From Datisca glomerata (Eukaryota > Streptophyta > Magnoliopsida > Cucurbitales > Datiscaceae): a stretch of 64,000 bases of DNA. The stretch lies in assembly GCA_003255025.1 (NCBI GenBank), contig QANY01013337.1, forward strand, positions 205,737 to 269,736. The letters are read 5' to 3'. The notes beneath the pieces are model-generated. The model did not search any database. It was not told where the DNA came from and saw nothing but the letters and a program-made list of their open reading frames with translations. Positions 23,011-34,330 of this stretch are shown here, piece after piece. A program made the translations under genes and the position numbers. Every line of letters begins with the position of its first letter. Position 1 is the first letter of the stretch.

Positions 23011-24482
23011 ATGATTAGGTAAAAAATACCCACTACCACGTGGAAAAAAGGGACCTACCTAGGGCTCGCGTAAAGTGGAAGTAAAGCAAAAATGATTTAC
23101 AGGCTGAAGTCGTGAGACATTCATAAACAGATTGCTACCACTTCCAAAATAAGGGACCATCACTTCTAGAACGAGGGACCTTCACTTCCAAAATGGGGAA
23201 CCATCACTTCAGGAATGGGGGGTCCATCACTTTAAGAAGGGGGGTCTATCACTTCTAGAATGGGGGACCATCACTTCTAGAAAGGGGAAGAATAGCAGAC
23301 AGGAAAAAGGGGTTCAGACCGACAAAGAAATGCCCGTAGTTGATTGGTAAGCTGAATTGACCCGGACAAGATAGATTGACAGGCTACCAAGTGGTTCTGA
23401 CTGATGGGCTTGGAACCATAAGAAATCGTCAAGTGACTGTGATTGAATTGGCAGCTGAGCAAGATAGATGAGAAATGAGAAAGGGAAAGAAAGAAGATCC
23501 CATCAGCCGAACACATAGGGGGGTGTGATCATCCCCTTACCTTTATCTTTATTATTATTATTATTATTATTGTCAGACCTATAAGTAAAAGCTCATGTAA
23601 AAAGAAAAAGGAGAGGCAACCCAAGAAAACTTTTACTAAGTGCATTGCTTTTTCTCTCTTCTTTCATCATTAACTGTGTAAAATCCTTTATGAACACGTA
23701 AAAAATACATGTTGCTCTGTGGACAAAAGAGACCTGCCTAGGGCTCGCGAAAAGCGAATATAAAGCAAAAATGATTTACGGGCTGAAGTCGTGAGATATT
23801 CATAAATAGATTGCTACCACTTCCAAAATGGGGGACTAACACTTCCAGAATGAGGGATCATCACTTCCAGAATGGGGAACCATCGCTTTAGGAATGGGGG
23901 GTCCATCACTTCCCATCTCTTCCAGAATGGGGAAGAACAACAGAATGAGAAAAAGGGATTCAGATCGACAATCATGTGACCGTAATTGATTGGGTAAGTT
24001 GAAGTGACCCAGACAAGACAGATTGGTAGCCCACCAAGTGGTTCTGACTGATGGGCTCGGAACCACAAGAAATTATCAAGTGAGTGTGATTAAATTGGCA
24101 GTTGAGCAAACATATAAGAAATGAGAAAGGGAAATGAAGAAGATCCCATCAGCCAAACTCATAGGGGGTGTGATAATCTCCCTTACCTTTATCTTTATTA
24201 TTATTATTATTGTAAAACCTATAAGTACATGCTCATATAAAAATAAAAAGAAGAGGCAACTCAAGAAAACCTTTACTAAGTGCATTGTTTTTCCCTCTTC
24301 TTTCATCATCAACTGTGTAAAATCATTTACATAAGTCAATATCAATCGTCTCCTCATGATTTTTCTTCCCTTTAAGGGGTTTTCACGTAAATCATGGTGT
24401 CTTCATTCTCTCACTCTTTTTCTAAATTATTATCTTTGTTATGCATTTGTAAAAGGTTCCCATACTGAAAAAATCATTTATA
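23011..24482 (+). repeat. Terminal repeat copies 2 and 3 of the LARD-like element, in direct tandem
   Basis: Copy 2 runs from 23011 to about 23692 and copy 3 from about 23693 to 24482. Copy 2 stops at GTGTAAAATCCTTTATGAAC and is followed at once by ACGTAAAAAATACAT, the start of copy 3. Copy 3 is longer at its right end (about 24320-24482), which holds TTAAGGGGTTTTCACGTAAA and a run-out to ATTTATA. The two copies differ in the number of CACTTCC subrepeats and in TTA run length. Confidence 0.75.
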
Positions 24483-24790
24483 CCTTCATCTCCAGTTGCT
24501 CGACTCTTCTTCAGTAAGTGTTTCTTTCACCTCTATTTTTCTCGTCTTTCCTCCATGCTTCCTTTAAATCTCAATTTATTTTTGGTTGAATTTTTCTGTG
24601 ACTCTGTTGATCTTTCTATACTTATTTTCTTCTTCAGATTCTTTTAGCAATTGTCTTAATAGCGTGTCTCATTAAAGACTGCCACTTTAACCCTCTGTTT
24701 TTTCTGCAGCAACGAGCCTCAATTTGGTAAGTGTGGTCTTTTCCTCTGTTTCGCCTTTCTCTTCCTTTCTCTTTCTCTCATGGTCTTATT

Positions 24791-25144
24791 TAGAGGTGTT
24801 CAAAAGTATCCCGAACCGAACCGAACAGAACCGAAAATGACCGGTTTGGTCGGTTCTTTATATGTGTTCGGTTCAAAAAAATGGTCGAACTGAAGTTTCG
24901 ATTCCATTTGGATTTTTGGTGGTTTTCAAACCGATCCAAACCAAAACTTTAATTTTATATTTTTTTATTTTTAGATATAATTTCATATAAAACCAAACGG
25001 AAGAACCGAACCAAACCAAACTAAAACTCACAGTTCAGTTTGGTTCCTTTGATATGACCGGTTCAATTTTGTTGCCGAATCAAAGTTTCATTCGATTTGA
25101 TTTGTCGCCAAAAAACTGATCGAACTGAACCGTGAATACCCTTA
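24791..25144. mobile_element. hAT-type MITE with 8-bp target duplication
   Basis: This 354-bp element begins TAGAGGTGTTCAAAAGTATC. The reverse complement of its right end begins TAAGGGTATTCACGGTTCAG. It is flanked by GTCTTATT on both sides (24783-24790 and 25145-25152). The paired 3' LTR of the Gypsy element has one GTCTTATT and no insert. The interior is an imperfect palindrome of AACCGAACC/GGTTCGGTT. The 8-bp duplication and YAGRGGTGTTCA-type end are hAT characters. It has no coding capacity. Confidence 0.9.
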
Positions 25145-27488
25145 GTCTTATTCTCTCTGCCCTTTTCTCTTTATTTTGCTCTCTGTTACTCTTTATCCAA
25201 CTATCTCTCTTTGACATATAACTTCTCTTGTTTTCCTCAATTTTGGCTAGCTGAACAAATAGGTAATTTAAAGTCATTTTTGTTAAACTGCTTCTTGTAT
25301 AGTTTGGATCAAATAATTTTTTGATTATTTAATTTTGGTTTGTTTATACAGTGGCCAATTCTTATTTATCAAGTTTGGGTTTATTAAATTACCTTTTCAA
25401 TTGTTTTATGTTTATATTACTTTTAGTTTTGTTTATATATTTTTCTTTAAGTATTAACTTTTGCATTGGTGTATTTTATTTGGCTTTTGTTACTGCATCC
25501 ATGTGGGTTTCGATAATCAATTGAGTTAGTTGGTTTTTAAAACAGTTAAAATTAGTTTTTCTATGTAATTCAAATAGTTTGATATTCCTGAAGCAAATGA
25601 ATTAATATTTGAAATGATTTTGAATGTTCACTAGATTTTCATAGTGGCTTAACAATTTTGTGCTTTACCCATTTTTGTTTGGCTGTGTTTTTATTACCAA
25701 TCCTCCCGAGTTGATTTAAACCCGACCTAGAGTTTACACAGTCTGACGCGATTCAATTGAATTGGATCAAACCGGTTGATCCCAACCAGACCTAGTTGAA
25801 CTAATATGAACCGCTCAATCAGACATTACCTAGTTTATTCTTCACCGATCTGTCACCGTTGTCTTCTAGTTAATTAAATAATTATAATATTATATGAATA
25901 TTTTGTGACCTGAGATCTTTGGATTTCAGGTCATTAGTTGCTAAATTTAATTCGTAGCAATACAGGTAAGTGAATTTACTTTGTAATGTGATCCACGGGT
26001 GATAAACGTAAAATGTCTTATTCTCATTAATTTTAATTGTTTGTAAGCATGTTATGTTCATGTATATGTTCTGTGATAAATGTAAAAGACATTATTCTCG
26101 TTAGCTTTAATTATCTGTAAACATGTTAGGTACATGTGTATGTTTTATGTAAGTTAGCTTACATAATGATTTGACTCCGATGTTATAAATGTATCATGTA
26201 TTTATATTTAATATTTGTTCAATTATTTTTTTTCGATAATGTTTATATTTGTGAATTCTTTGATAATTGTTTACTATTCAGTTATTAATTTGATTATCAT
26301 GAGATAAATATTTAGGTGTGTATTATTATACGTTAGTATGGTATCATGTCTGATTTCGTTACATGTATCATTATGCATTATATAGTTACGTGTAAACCAT
26401 ATGATTAATGGCTATCGAGCATTGGATATTTCAAATTATGAAAGTAAATTAATTCAAGTGGTAATCAAGCAAGATATGAACTTAAGCACGGACCTTAGTT
26501 AACAAGAAATCAAGTTGTTCATGTTTTATTTTGTTATACAAATCGGGTGCATCTGTTCATGTTTTGGTCACACATAGGGTGTCATCTTTTCATATTTTGG
26601 TCACATATTGGATGTCATTTGTAAATATTTTCCATCACTCATGAGGTGCCATCTGCTCACATTTTCTGGCATGTATGAGTTCCATCTATTTCGTCGTTCA
26701 ATGTGTGTCATCTGTTTCGTCATCCAATTCATCATGTTACATTTCAGTTCACATGTGAACAATTCTGATTAGGTTGTTAAATAAGGAATATGCCAAGACA
26801 AGATATGAATAAGTTTGTTAGATGATTCCATTTGAGACGCGTGCTATCCTCGTGCTATGTTAAGACATGTCATGATCTAGTACGCTACGTTATTTCATTT
26901 ATGATATATGCCAAGTTCAGTTATGTTTTGTCATGATTGTATTTATGACATGTGGATGCATGTGTATTATGTGAGTTTGCTTACTGAGCATTTTAAAATA
27001 TTCATCCCCCCATAATTGTTTATGATGTAGATGATGATTGCGAGTATCATGAGTGAGAGACTGCCATAAGTAGTTGGATTATAGGAATTTAAGATTTTCA
27101 GTTTTATAATTTGCTTCAAGACTTGGGCAAACGTTTTCTATTAAAGTCAGTTATTTAAGTAGGTTATTTTACGCTATGTTCTTCTAGGAATTAGGATGGT
27201 GAAAAATTCATGAATTATGGATTTCAAGTTTTAATTTTATTTCAGTGTTTAATTATGTTTTATCGAGATTTTATTAATTATGCATTTAAGACACTTGAAT
27301 GATTAAGTTTTCAATCATGGATAAGTTTAATGCTTCCACTATCTGAGGTCAATGTTTTTCTATCATGGATAAAATAAGATTTTAATATTTGAGATTTTTT
27401 TTAAAATTATGATTTGTATCGAATTGGAGATTTTGAAATTGTGAAATTACATGCATATTTAACCGTCGGGGATCGGGGCATTACATTT

Positions 27489-27500
27489 TGGTATCAGAGC
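27489..27500 (+). other. Primer binding site of the Gypsy element (initiator Met tRNA)
   Basis: TGGTATCAGAGC begins four bases after the 5' LTR end ATTACA. It fixes the LTR boundary and the element orientation. Confidence 0.9.
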
Positions 27501-27719
27501 AAATGTTTTAGATTCTATAGACTTTTCTTAGTGAAAAATATGGCATGTCGCTCACTCTACTCCTCCATCACCTTACAAGTCAGGTACGTACACATGTTAT
27601 ATGTGTTTTAATTATTGAATGATGTGCTTTAGTTTCATTATGGCGTTTTGTTACGTTTATGTTATATTTACGCATTAAGATTAGGCTTTTGGAAAGTCTA
27701 CTTTTGTGGGTAGCAAGTA

Positions 27720-28830
27720 ATGGCTCCCCCTATGAGAAACAATAACCACACACCGGTCAGTCTTCCTGCGAACCCTCTGGCAACCATGAACGAAATGTTT
27801 CAAGAATTTTTGTTGTTGTTGAGGCAGTCAGCGATGACTCACCCAACTAAACAACAACAACAACTGTAATAGATGACAACGGTTGACATGCAACTTATCC
27901 ACACATTCAGGATGTTGAGCCCACCCGAATTTGATGATCACTCGTCCGACCCATTGTTAGCTGATGAATGGATTATGAGATTGGAGCAGATCTTTTAGTT
28001 TATGATGTGTTCTGAGATTGGAGCAGATCTTCTAATTTGTGCAAGTTTTTTGCTGGGGCGAGAAGCTCAAAAATAGTGGGAGCTTACACAAAGAGCCCAT
28101 GATGTTGTGCATAATTTGGTGACTTGGGATCGATTTAAGGAGATGTTCTTTGAGAAGTATTTTTTATCACCACAGGATAAGTAAGGAGGCCGAATTTCTT
28201 AGGCTGGTGCAAGGTAATATGAGTATTGTTGATTATGAAAGAAAGTTCGAGGAATTATTTCGCTACGCCGCGCATTACATTGATAACGATATCAAGAAAG
28301 TTCAAACATTTAAAAGGGGTCTTTGTCAGAGATAAAGGTTTCTGTGTTGCTCCATAAGCACACCGCCTACATAGCGGTGGTTGAAGCAGCCTTGTTGATG
28401 GAGCAGAATCGTCCACTAAGAGAGCTGTCACGGGATGATCACTCATCGTAAGAGAAAAATAAGCTTCAAGACGACCATACTGATCAACAGGTTGCAAAAA
28501 GAAGTTAGAGATTCTCATCCTGTTTGCGCCACTTGCAACAAAATGCACACTCGGCAATGTTATCAGAAGACTAGTGCTTGCTTTAAATGTGGGAAAACAG
28601 GGCATTATCTCAAGGACTGCCCGTTGAACAAAGAAGGTCAGAACGATAGCACAACAATCAACAAGAATAAAGAAAAGTCATTCGCTTTGACACCTCAGGA
28701 AGCTAACGATTGGAACGTAGGTATCTCCGGTACACTTCTTGCTCTTGCGCATTCAATCTCCGTATTGATTGAATCTCGATATTTGTTTTCTTCATTTGTG
28801 TTTTGTGTTTTACCGTTGGTTGGGTTTTAG
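27720..28830 (+). pseudogene. Gypsy gag with CCHC zinc knuckle, truncated at the start of protease
   Basis: The reading starts at 27720 (MAPPMRNNNHTPVSLP) and soon meets stops and a frame change near 28170. The retrotransposon-gag core reads WDRFKEMFFEKYF, then AEFLRLVQGNMSIVDYERKF and FEELFRYAAHYIDND. A CCHC knuckle, CFKCGKTGHYLKDC, lies at 28589-28630. It is followed by FALTPQEANDW, which corresponds to the FALT.EEA segment at the gag-protease junction of chromovirus-type Gypsy elements. Sequence similarity ends there: no protease active site, RT, RNase H or integrase occurs before the purine tract at 28894. The pol deletion, together with in-frame stops, makes this non-functional. Confidence 0.8.
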
Positions 28831-28906
28831 ATTCTTTTTTGGTATTTCTAGTGTTTTAAATGTGACACCTTCCTTTCGAGGATGTAAATTTTTAAGGAGG
28901 GGAGAA

Positions 28907-31900
28907 TATAATACCTCGACCCTTTGTAAAAGGGCATTTTTGTAAAAATGATTTAAAAGATAATGTGATTTTAAAATTTCATTTTTAAAAGGTATTATTT
29001 GTAATTTTTGTAAAACTATTTAATTAGATATGATTTGTTTTAAAATTGATTTCTTTAAATTTTAAAAAGAGTTTTACTATATAATTTTGAAAACTCTCAC
29101 ACCTATGCACATTTATACACCAATCCAACCCTAAACTATTTAGATGTTTATTCTCACCTCTCTCCCTCACTCTCTCATTAAATCTTTCACACAACCCACC
29201 TCTAATAACCGATGTTCATCTCATTCTTCAACGTCTTCGTTCCTTTGTTTGCGAACCCATCTCTGCTATTTCTTTTACTTGCCTTCTCTTTCCAATTTTC
29301 ATTCCTTCATCGTCGGTTGCTCGAGTCTTCTTCGCTAAGTGTTTATTTCACCTCTATTTTCCTCATCTTTCCTCTATGCCTCCTTTAAATCTCAATTTAT
29401 TTTTGGTTGAATTTTTCTGCGGCTCTGTTGATCTTTCTGTACTTCTTTTCTTCTTCAATTTCTTTTAGCAATTGTCTTAATAGCGTGTCTCATTGAAGAC
29501 TGCCACTCAACCCTCTATTTTTTTACCGCAGCGAGCCTCAATTTGGTAAGAGTGGTCTTTCCCTCTGTTTCACCTCTCTCTTCCTTTCTCTCTCTCATGG
29601 TCTTATTCTCTCTCCCCTTTTCTCTTTATTTTTCTCTATGTTACTCTTTATCCAACTATCTCTCTTTGACATAGATCTCCTCTTGTTTTCCTCAATTTTG
29701 GCTAGCTGAACAAATGGGTAATTTAATGTCATTTTTGTTAAACTACTTCTTGCATAGTTTGGATCAATTAATTTTGTTTGATTCTTTAATTTTGGTTTGT
29801 TTATATAGTGGTCAATTCTTATTTATCTAATTATGAGGTTTGGGTTTATTAAAATACATTTTCAATTGTTTTATGTTTATATTACTTTTAGTTTTATTTA
29901 TATTTTTTTTTCAATTTTCAATTTTGCATTTTATTTGGCTTTTGTTATTGCATCAATGTGGGTTTTGGTAATCAATTGAGTTGGTCGGTTTTTAAAACGA
30001 TTAAAATTACTTTTTCTATTAAATTCAAATAGTTTGATATTCCTTAAGCAAATGAATTAATATTTGAATTGATTTTGAATGTTCACCAGATTTTCATAGT
30101 GGTTTAACAATTTTGTGCTTTACCCTCTTTTGTTTGGTTGTGTTTTTATTATCAATCCATTCGAGTTGATTTAGACTCGACCCATATTTTAAACAGTCTG
30201 ACCCGATTCAATTGAATTGGACCAACTGGTTCAGCCCAACCAGACCTAGTTAAACCGATCCGGACTGCTCAATCAGATGTTATCTAGTTTATTCTTCATC
30301 GATCTGTCACCGTTGTCTTCTAGTTAATTAAATAATTATAATATTATATGAATATTTTGTGATATGAGATATTTGAATTTTAGGTCATTAGCTGCTGAAT
30401 TTAATTCGTAGTAATCCAGGTAAGTGAACTTACATCGTAATATGACCCGTTTGCGATTCTCATTAGTTTTAATTGTTTGTAAGCATGTTATGTTTATGGA
30501 TATGTTTTGTTAAGTGAACTTATATTGTAACATTACCCATATGTCATAAATGTCAAAGGCGTTATTCTCGTCAGCTTTAATTATCAGTAGCTTTAATTAT
30601 CAGTAAACATGTTAGGTTCATGTGTATGTTTTATGTAAGTTAGCTTACATAGTTATTTGACTCCGATGTTATAAATGTATCATGTATTTATATTTAGTAT
30701 TTGTTCAATTGTTTTTTCGATAATTTTTATATTCATGAATTCTTTGATAATTATTTACTATTCGGTTATTAATTTGATTATCATGAGATAAATATTTAAG
30801 TGTGTATGATTATACCTTAGTATGTTATCATGTCTGATTTCATTACATGTATCATTATGCATTATATGTTTACTTGTGAACCATATGATTAATTGTTATC
30901 AAGCATTGGATATTTCAAACTATGAAACTAAATTAATTCAAGTGGTAATCAAGCAAGATATGAACTTAAGCACGAGCCTTCGTTAACAAGTAATCAAGTT
31001 GTTCACGTTTTATTCTGTTATATGAATCGAGTGCATTAGTTCATGTTATGGTCACACATGAGGTGTCATATGTTCATGTTCTGGTCACACATGAGGTGTC
31101 ATATGTTCATGTTTGGTCACATATTGGGTGCCATCCGTCACTCATGAGGTGCCATACGTCGCTCAATGTGTGTCATCTGTTTCCATCGCTCATTGTGTGT
31201 CATCTATTTCGTTGCCCAATTCATCATGTTACATTTTAGTTCACGTGTGAAGAGTTCTGAATAGGTTGTTAACTAGGGAATATACCAAGACGAGATATGA
31301 ATAAGTTTGTTATATGATTCTATTTGAGATACATATTATCTACGTGCTATGTTAAGACATGTCATTATCAAGTACATTACGTTGTTTCATTTATGATATA
31401 TGTCATGTTCAATTATATTTTGTCATGATTATGTTTATGATATGTGGATGTATGTTATTATGTGAGTTTTCTTGTTGAGTATTTTAAAATACTCATCCCC
31501 CCATAGTTGTTTATGATGCAGATGGTGATGACGAGCAGATGAGTGAGAGATTGGCATAACTAGTTGGATCATAGGAATTTATGATTTTCAGTATTATGAT
31601 TTACTTCAAGACTTAGGAAAACGTTTTCTATTAAAGTCAGTTATTCAAATAGTTTATTTATGTTATTTCTATGAATTAGGACTGTGAAAACTTCATGAAT
31701 TATGGATTTCAATTTTTGATTTTATTTCAGAGTTTAATTATGTTTTATCGAGGTTTTTTCAATTGTACATTTAAGACACTTTATCGCTTCTGCTATTTAA
31801 TAATTAAGTTTTTTTATCATTGATAAGTTTAATGCTTCCACTATCTAAGGTAAGGGTTTTTCTATCATGGGTAAAATAAGATTTTAATATTTAGGAATTT

Positions 31901-31986
31901 TCTTAAAATTTTTGTTTGATTCGAATTGGGGATTTTGAGATTGTGAATTTACATGCATGCTAACCCTCGGAGATCGAGGCTTTACA
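28907..31986 (+). repeat. 3' LTR of the Gypsy element (uninterrupted)
   Basis: It is about 3.08 kb, preceded by the purine tract AAGGAGGGGAGAA and ending TTTACA before the AAGGG duplication. It starts TA where TG is expected, a point change of the conserved terminus. It serves as the empty-site reference for the two insertions in the 5' LTR. Around 31035-31110 it holds short direct repeats of GTCACACATGAGGTGTCATA. Confidence 0.92.
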
Positions 31987-32652
31987 AAGGGTGCGAGTGA
32001 TTTCATTCTGAAAGTGGTACATGTTCAAACCAAACTAAAAGCTTACAATATTTCTCTGCTTGATGACTTCATTGTTCATCATGCTCTCAATTCTCTTTTA
32101 TCATTGTTCAATCAAATCAAAACAAGCTATAACACTCATGAGCAAATGTGGGGTGTAGATGATTTGATTTCAAAGTGTGTCGCAGAGAAGGAAAAACTAA
32201 AAAGAGAGAAGAGTGCATATGCTAATTTCACTTTTCAATTTAAGCCCAACAATGAAGGATAAGGGAAATTCAAAAGGTCAAAGAATCATGCTTCGAAGAA
32301 AGGTGAAGAAGTAAAATAGCATGGAAATAGTGTGAATGAGGAGATTTCAAAGGGAATGGAAGTGAAGGTGTTACATTTGCAATAAAAAAGGACTCAAGAA
32401 AGATGATTGTCGTGAATGTGATATCTAGATAGAGAAGAAAGATAAGGAGTAAGGGGCTAATGGACATGAGGAAGCCAAGTGAAAGAGAGTCCGGACTTGA
32501 AGTTGGAAACAACATTGAAGTTGAAGTTTGCTATGTGGGAACAACTGTTTTAGATTTGAAGTTTACTTTTTGGCTTGTTTTAAATAATACATTTATGTTC
32601 TTTCTTTCAATAGAAATTTATTTTTGCTTCTGTCACTTGACAAAGTTGGATA
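31987..32652 (+). pseudogene. Copia-1 gag, 3' part with decayed zinc knuckle
   Basis: The frame resumes after the Gypsy duplication with GASDFILKVVHVQTKLKAYN, HHALNSLLSLFNQIKTSYN and DLISKCVAEKEKLKRE, the second half of a UBN2-type Copia gag. Near 32355-32400 the frame CYICNKKGLKKDDC is a zinc knuckle whose histidine is replaced by leucine. In-frame stops occur at several points. The sequence up to 32652 contains one more open stretch (from 32460) without a recognised domain. Copia-2 begins at 32653. Confidence 0.78.
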
Positions 32653-34330
32653 TGTTGGGCATAGTTCCCTCAAAGCACGGGTTTAGACATTTTAATAAGT
32701 TAATGAAATTACATTTTTCATATAATTGTTCTTTTGAATTATTGTTGAATAATTTAGATATAAATATCTGAAAATTCAATATTCATTAATGAGACTATGA
32801 TATTGTATTAAGTACGAGCTAATTAAGATCATGGATAATGAATAAAATAGTCTGTAACATATTAAAATAATGAATCTTTAATGAATGGTTGCCAATACGG
32901 TTCACTAAGTATTATGAATACATGTGATCTAGATCTGGTCATTGATGTGGATAAATATCTTAGTGAATGTATTTTATATAACTAGATTATATAGGACAAG
33001 ACCGATGTGAATTAATATCTTTATTAACTTACCATTTATCACAGAGATTTAATACCCATCAAAACTATGATCATATATAGACCAGTCTGAATCCTGAGTA
33101 GTCATGAAATTCTATGCATGTCTACTAGATCTTTTGATTCACTCATTAAAATTTGTTTGTGAAACAGGCTAATGACTTTATTTTGGAGATTCAGTGACAT
33201 AGATGACTGAGAACATGATCTTGCAAGATTTAGAATACAAGCATTATTAACGGATCATATATTGGTTATCTTAAGTGTTAATAGTGGAACTAAATGATTA
33301 TTGAGCTTAAATTTATAATATGATTACAAATTGATCATTCACTAGTAAAATAATGGTACTTAAGGATCAAGAGGTAATTAGAAGAGTAGAATGATAATTT
33401 CGACCAACTTCAATTTACGAACCAATAATTGAAGGATAAGATTACAGGAGATGATTATATCAATGGACTACACGAGAATATTCTATAAATACATTCTATA
33501 TTCTCTAAGAGTGCAATTCCATATTTATAGTGGAGTAATAATGAAATTAATAAATAAGATTATTTAATTAAAAAGTTTAGTTAATAATCTGGTTTACTAG
33601 ATATTAGAATTATGGGTCCATGGTTTTCAAGTCAACTCTGTACTACACAATCTAGGGTGTGAATATTTCAAGACATGAAAAAATGACTGACTTGTAAAAA
33701 AATTATATTTCTGGGGAAAATATATAATTATAAGATAATTATGTATGATAAATTAATTAGAATTAATTAATGTAATTTTTAGAAATTATCATTAAAAATA
33801 ATATCAATTCATTTTGTGTTAATCAATAAGTGAGATAAAATATCTAATTTATGAAATTAGATCATGTTTAATTATTCTGAGATAATAATTCAAATTTTGA
33901 ATAAATTAAATCTCTTGTTTGAACTAACAGATAAGCTAGTTGATAGGGATGATCAGATGAATGAATTTTTGAATTAACTAATTCTAGATATTTATCTGAT
34001 TAAAATAAACAATAAATTTAAAGAAATTGTCGCGTGCATGTTGAACTACCATATGTCAATCACTGATTTTGAATCAGAGATTGACATGGACTATTGTAAT
34101 GTCATGTGACACTACAGTGATGCCGTGAGGCACTGTGACTCCTCATGACACACTACAGTGCCTTGTGGCATTGAAATGTTGTACAATTACAGTGAGTCTC
34201 ACTTACATTGCACATTTATATTTAATCTATTATTTTCATCTTTGAGTTCTGCGACGATGCGATCGTTTATCATTTTATAAGTTTTTTGAAACACCACCAC
34301 GCCTTCCGCCGCGCGTCGCCGTGGATTCCA
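32653..34330 (+). repeat. 5' LTR of Copia-2, with internal deletion
   Basis: It is collinear with 40937-43071, except that the sequence jumps at about 34230 from the equivalent of 42513 to that of 42975. ATTTT is present at both ends of the missing segment, so the deletion probably used this short homology. The lost part includes the region that would hold R. Confidence 0.82.

Larger units (their letters stand above)
19749..24482 (+). mobile_element. Non-coding LTR-type (LARD-like) element made largely of tandem repeats
   Basis: It is inserted in the Gypsy 5' LTR with a 5-bp duplication CCTTC (19744-19748 and 24483-24487); the intact 3' LTR has a single CCTTC at that point. A ~680-bp terminal repeat is present once at the left (from 19749, TGAATAGGTAAAAAATAAC) and twice in tandem at the right (from 23011, TGATTAGGTAAAAAATACC, and from about 23693). 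The interior (about 20520-23010) has no recognisable protein; most of it is four families of tandem repeats. I infer a LARD-type non-autonomous retrotransposon. Unresolved: the ends of the terminal repeats, because the left copy diverges from the rightmost one after about 20430, and the outer right end reads ATTTATA, not CA. No primer site is evident. Confidence 0.7.
19420..27485 (+). repeat. 5' LTR of the Gypsy element, interrupted by two insertions
   Basis: It is co-linear with 28907-31986 in three blocks: 19420-19748, 24483-24790 and 25153-27485. The interruptions are the non-coding LTR-type element (19749-24482) and the hAT-type MITE (24791-25144), each with its own target duplication. 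Both are absent from the 3' LTR. Confidence 0.92.
19420..31986 (+). mobile_element. Gypsy element with long (~3 kb) LTRs and gag only, inserted in Copia-1 gag
   Basis: The 5' LTR (19420-27485, interrupted) starts TGTAATACCCCGACCC and ends GGATCGGGGCATTACA. The 3' LTR (28907-31986) starts TATAATACCTCGACCC and ends GAGATCGAGGCTTTACA. Flanks share the 5-bp duplication AAGGG (19415-19419 and 31987-31991). The primer site is TGGTATCAGAGC at 27489-27500 and the purine tract is AAGGAGGGGAGAA at 28894-28906. Once its two insertions are removed, the 5' LTR matches the 3' LTR in length. The internal domain is only about 1.4 kb and encodes gag plus the first residues of protease, so the element could move only with pol supplied in trans. 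Confidence 0.9.

Noticed and set aside
29144..31239. Short open frames within the Gypsy 3' LTR (for example 29144-29338, 31048-31239)
   Set aside because: They lie in LTR sequence, are not conserved in the paired 5' LTR, and come from T-rich runs or small repeats.
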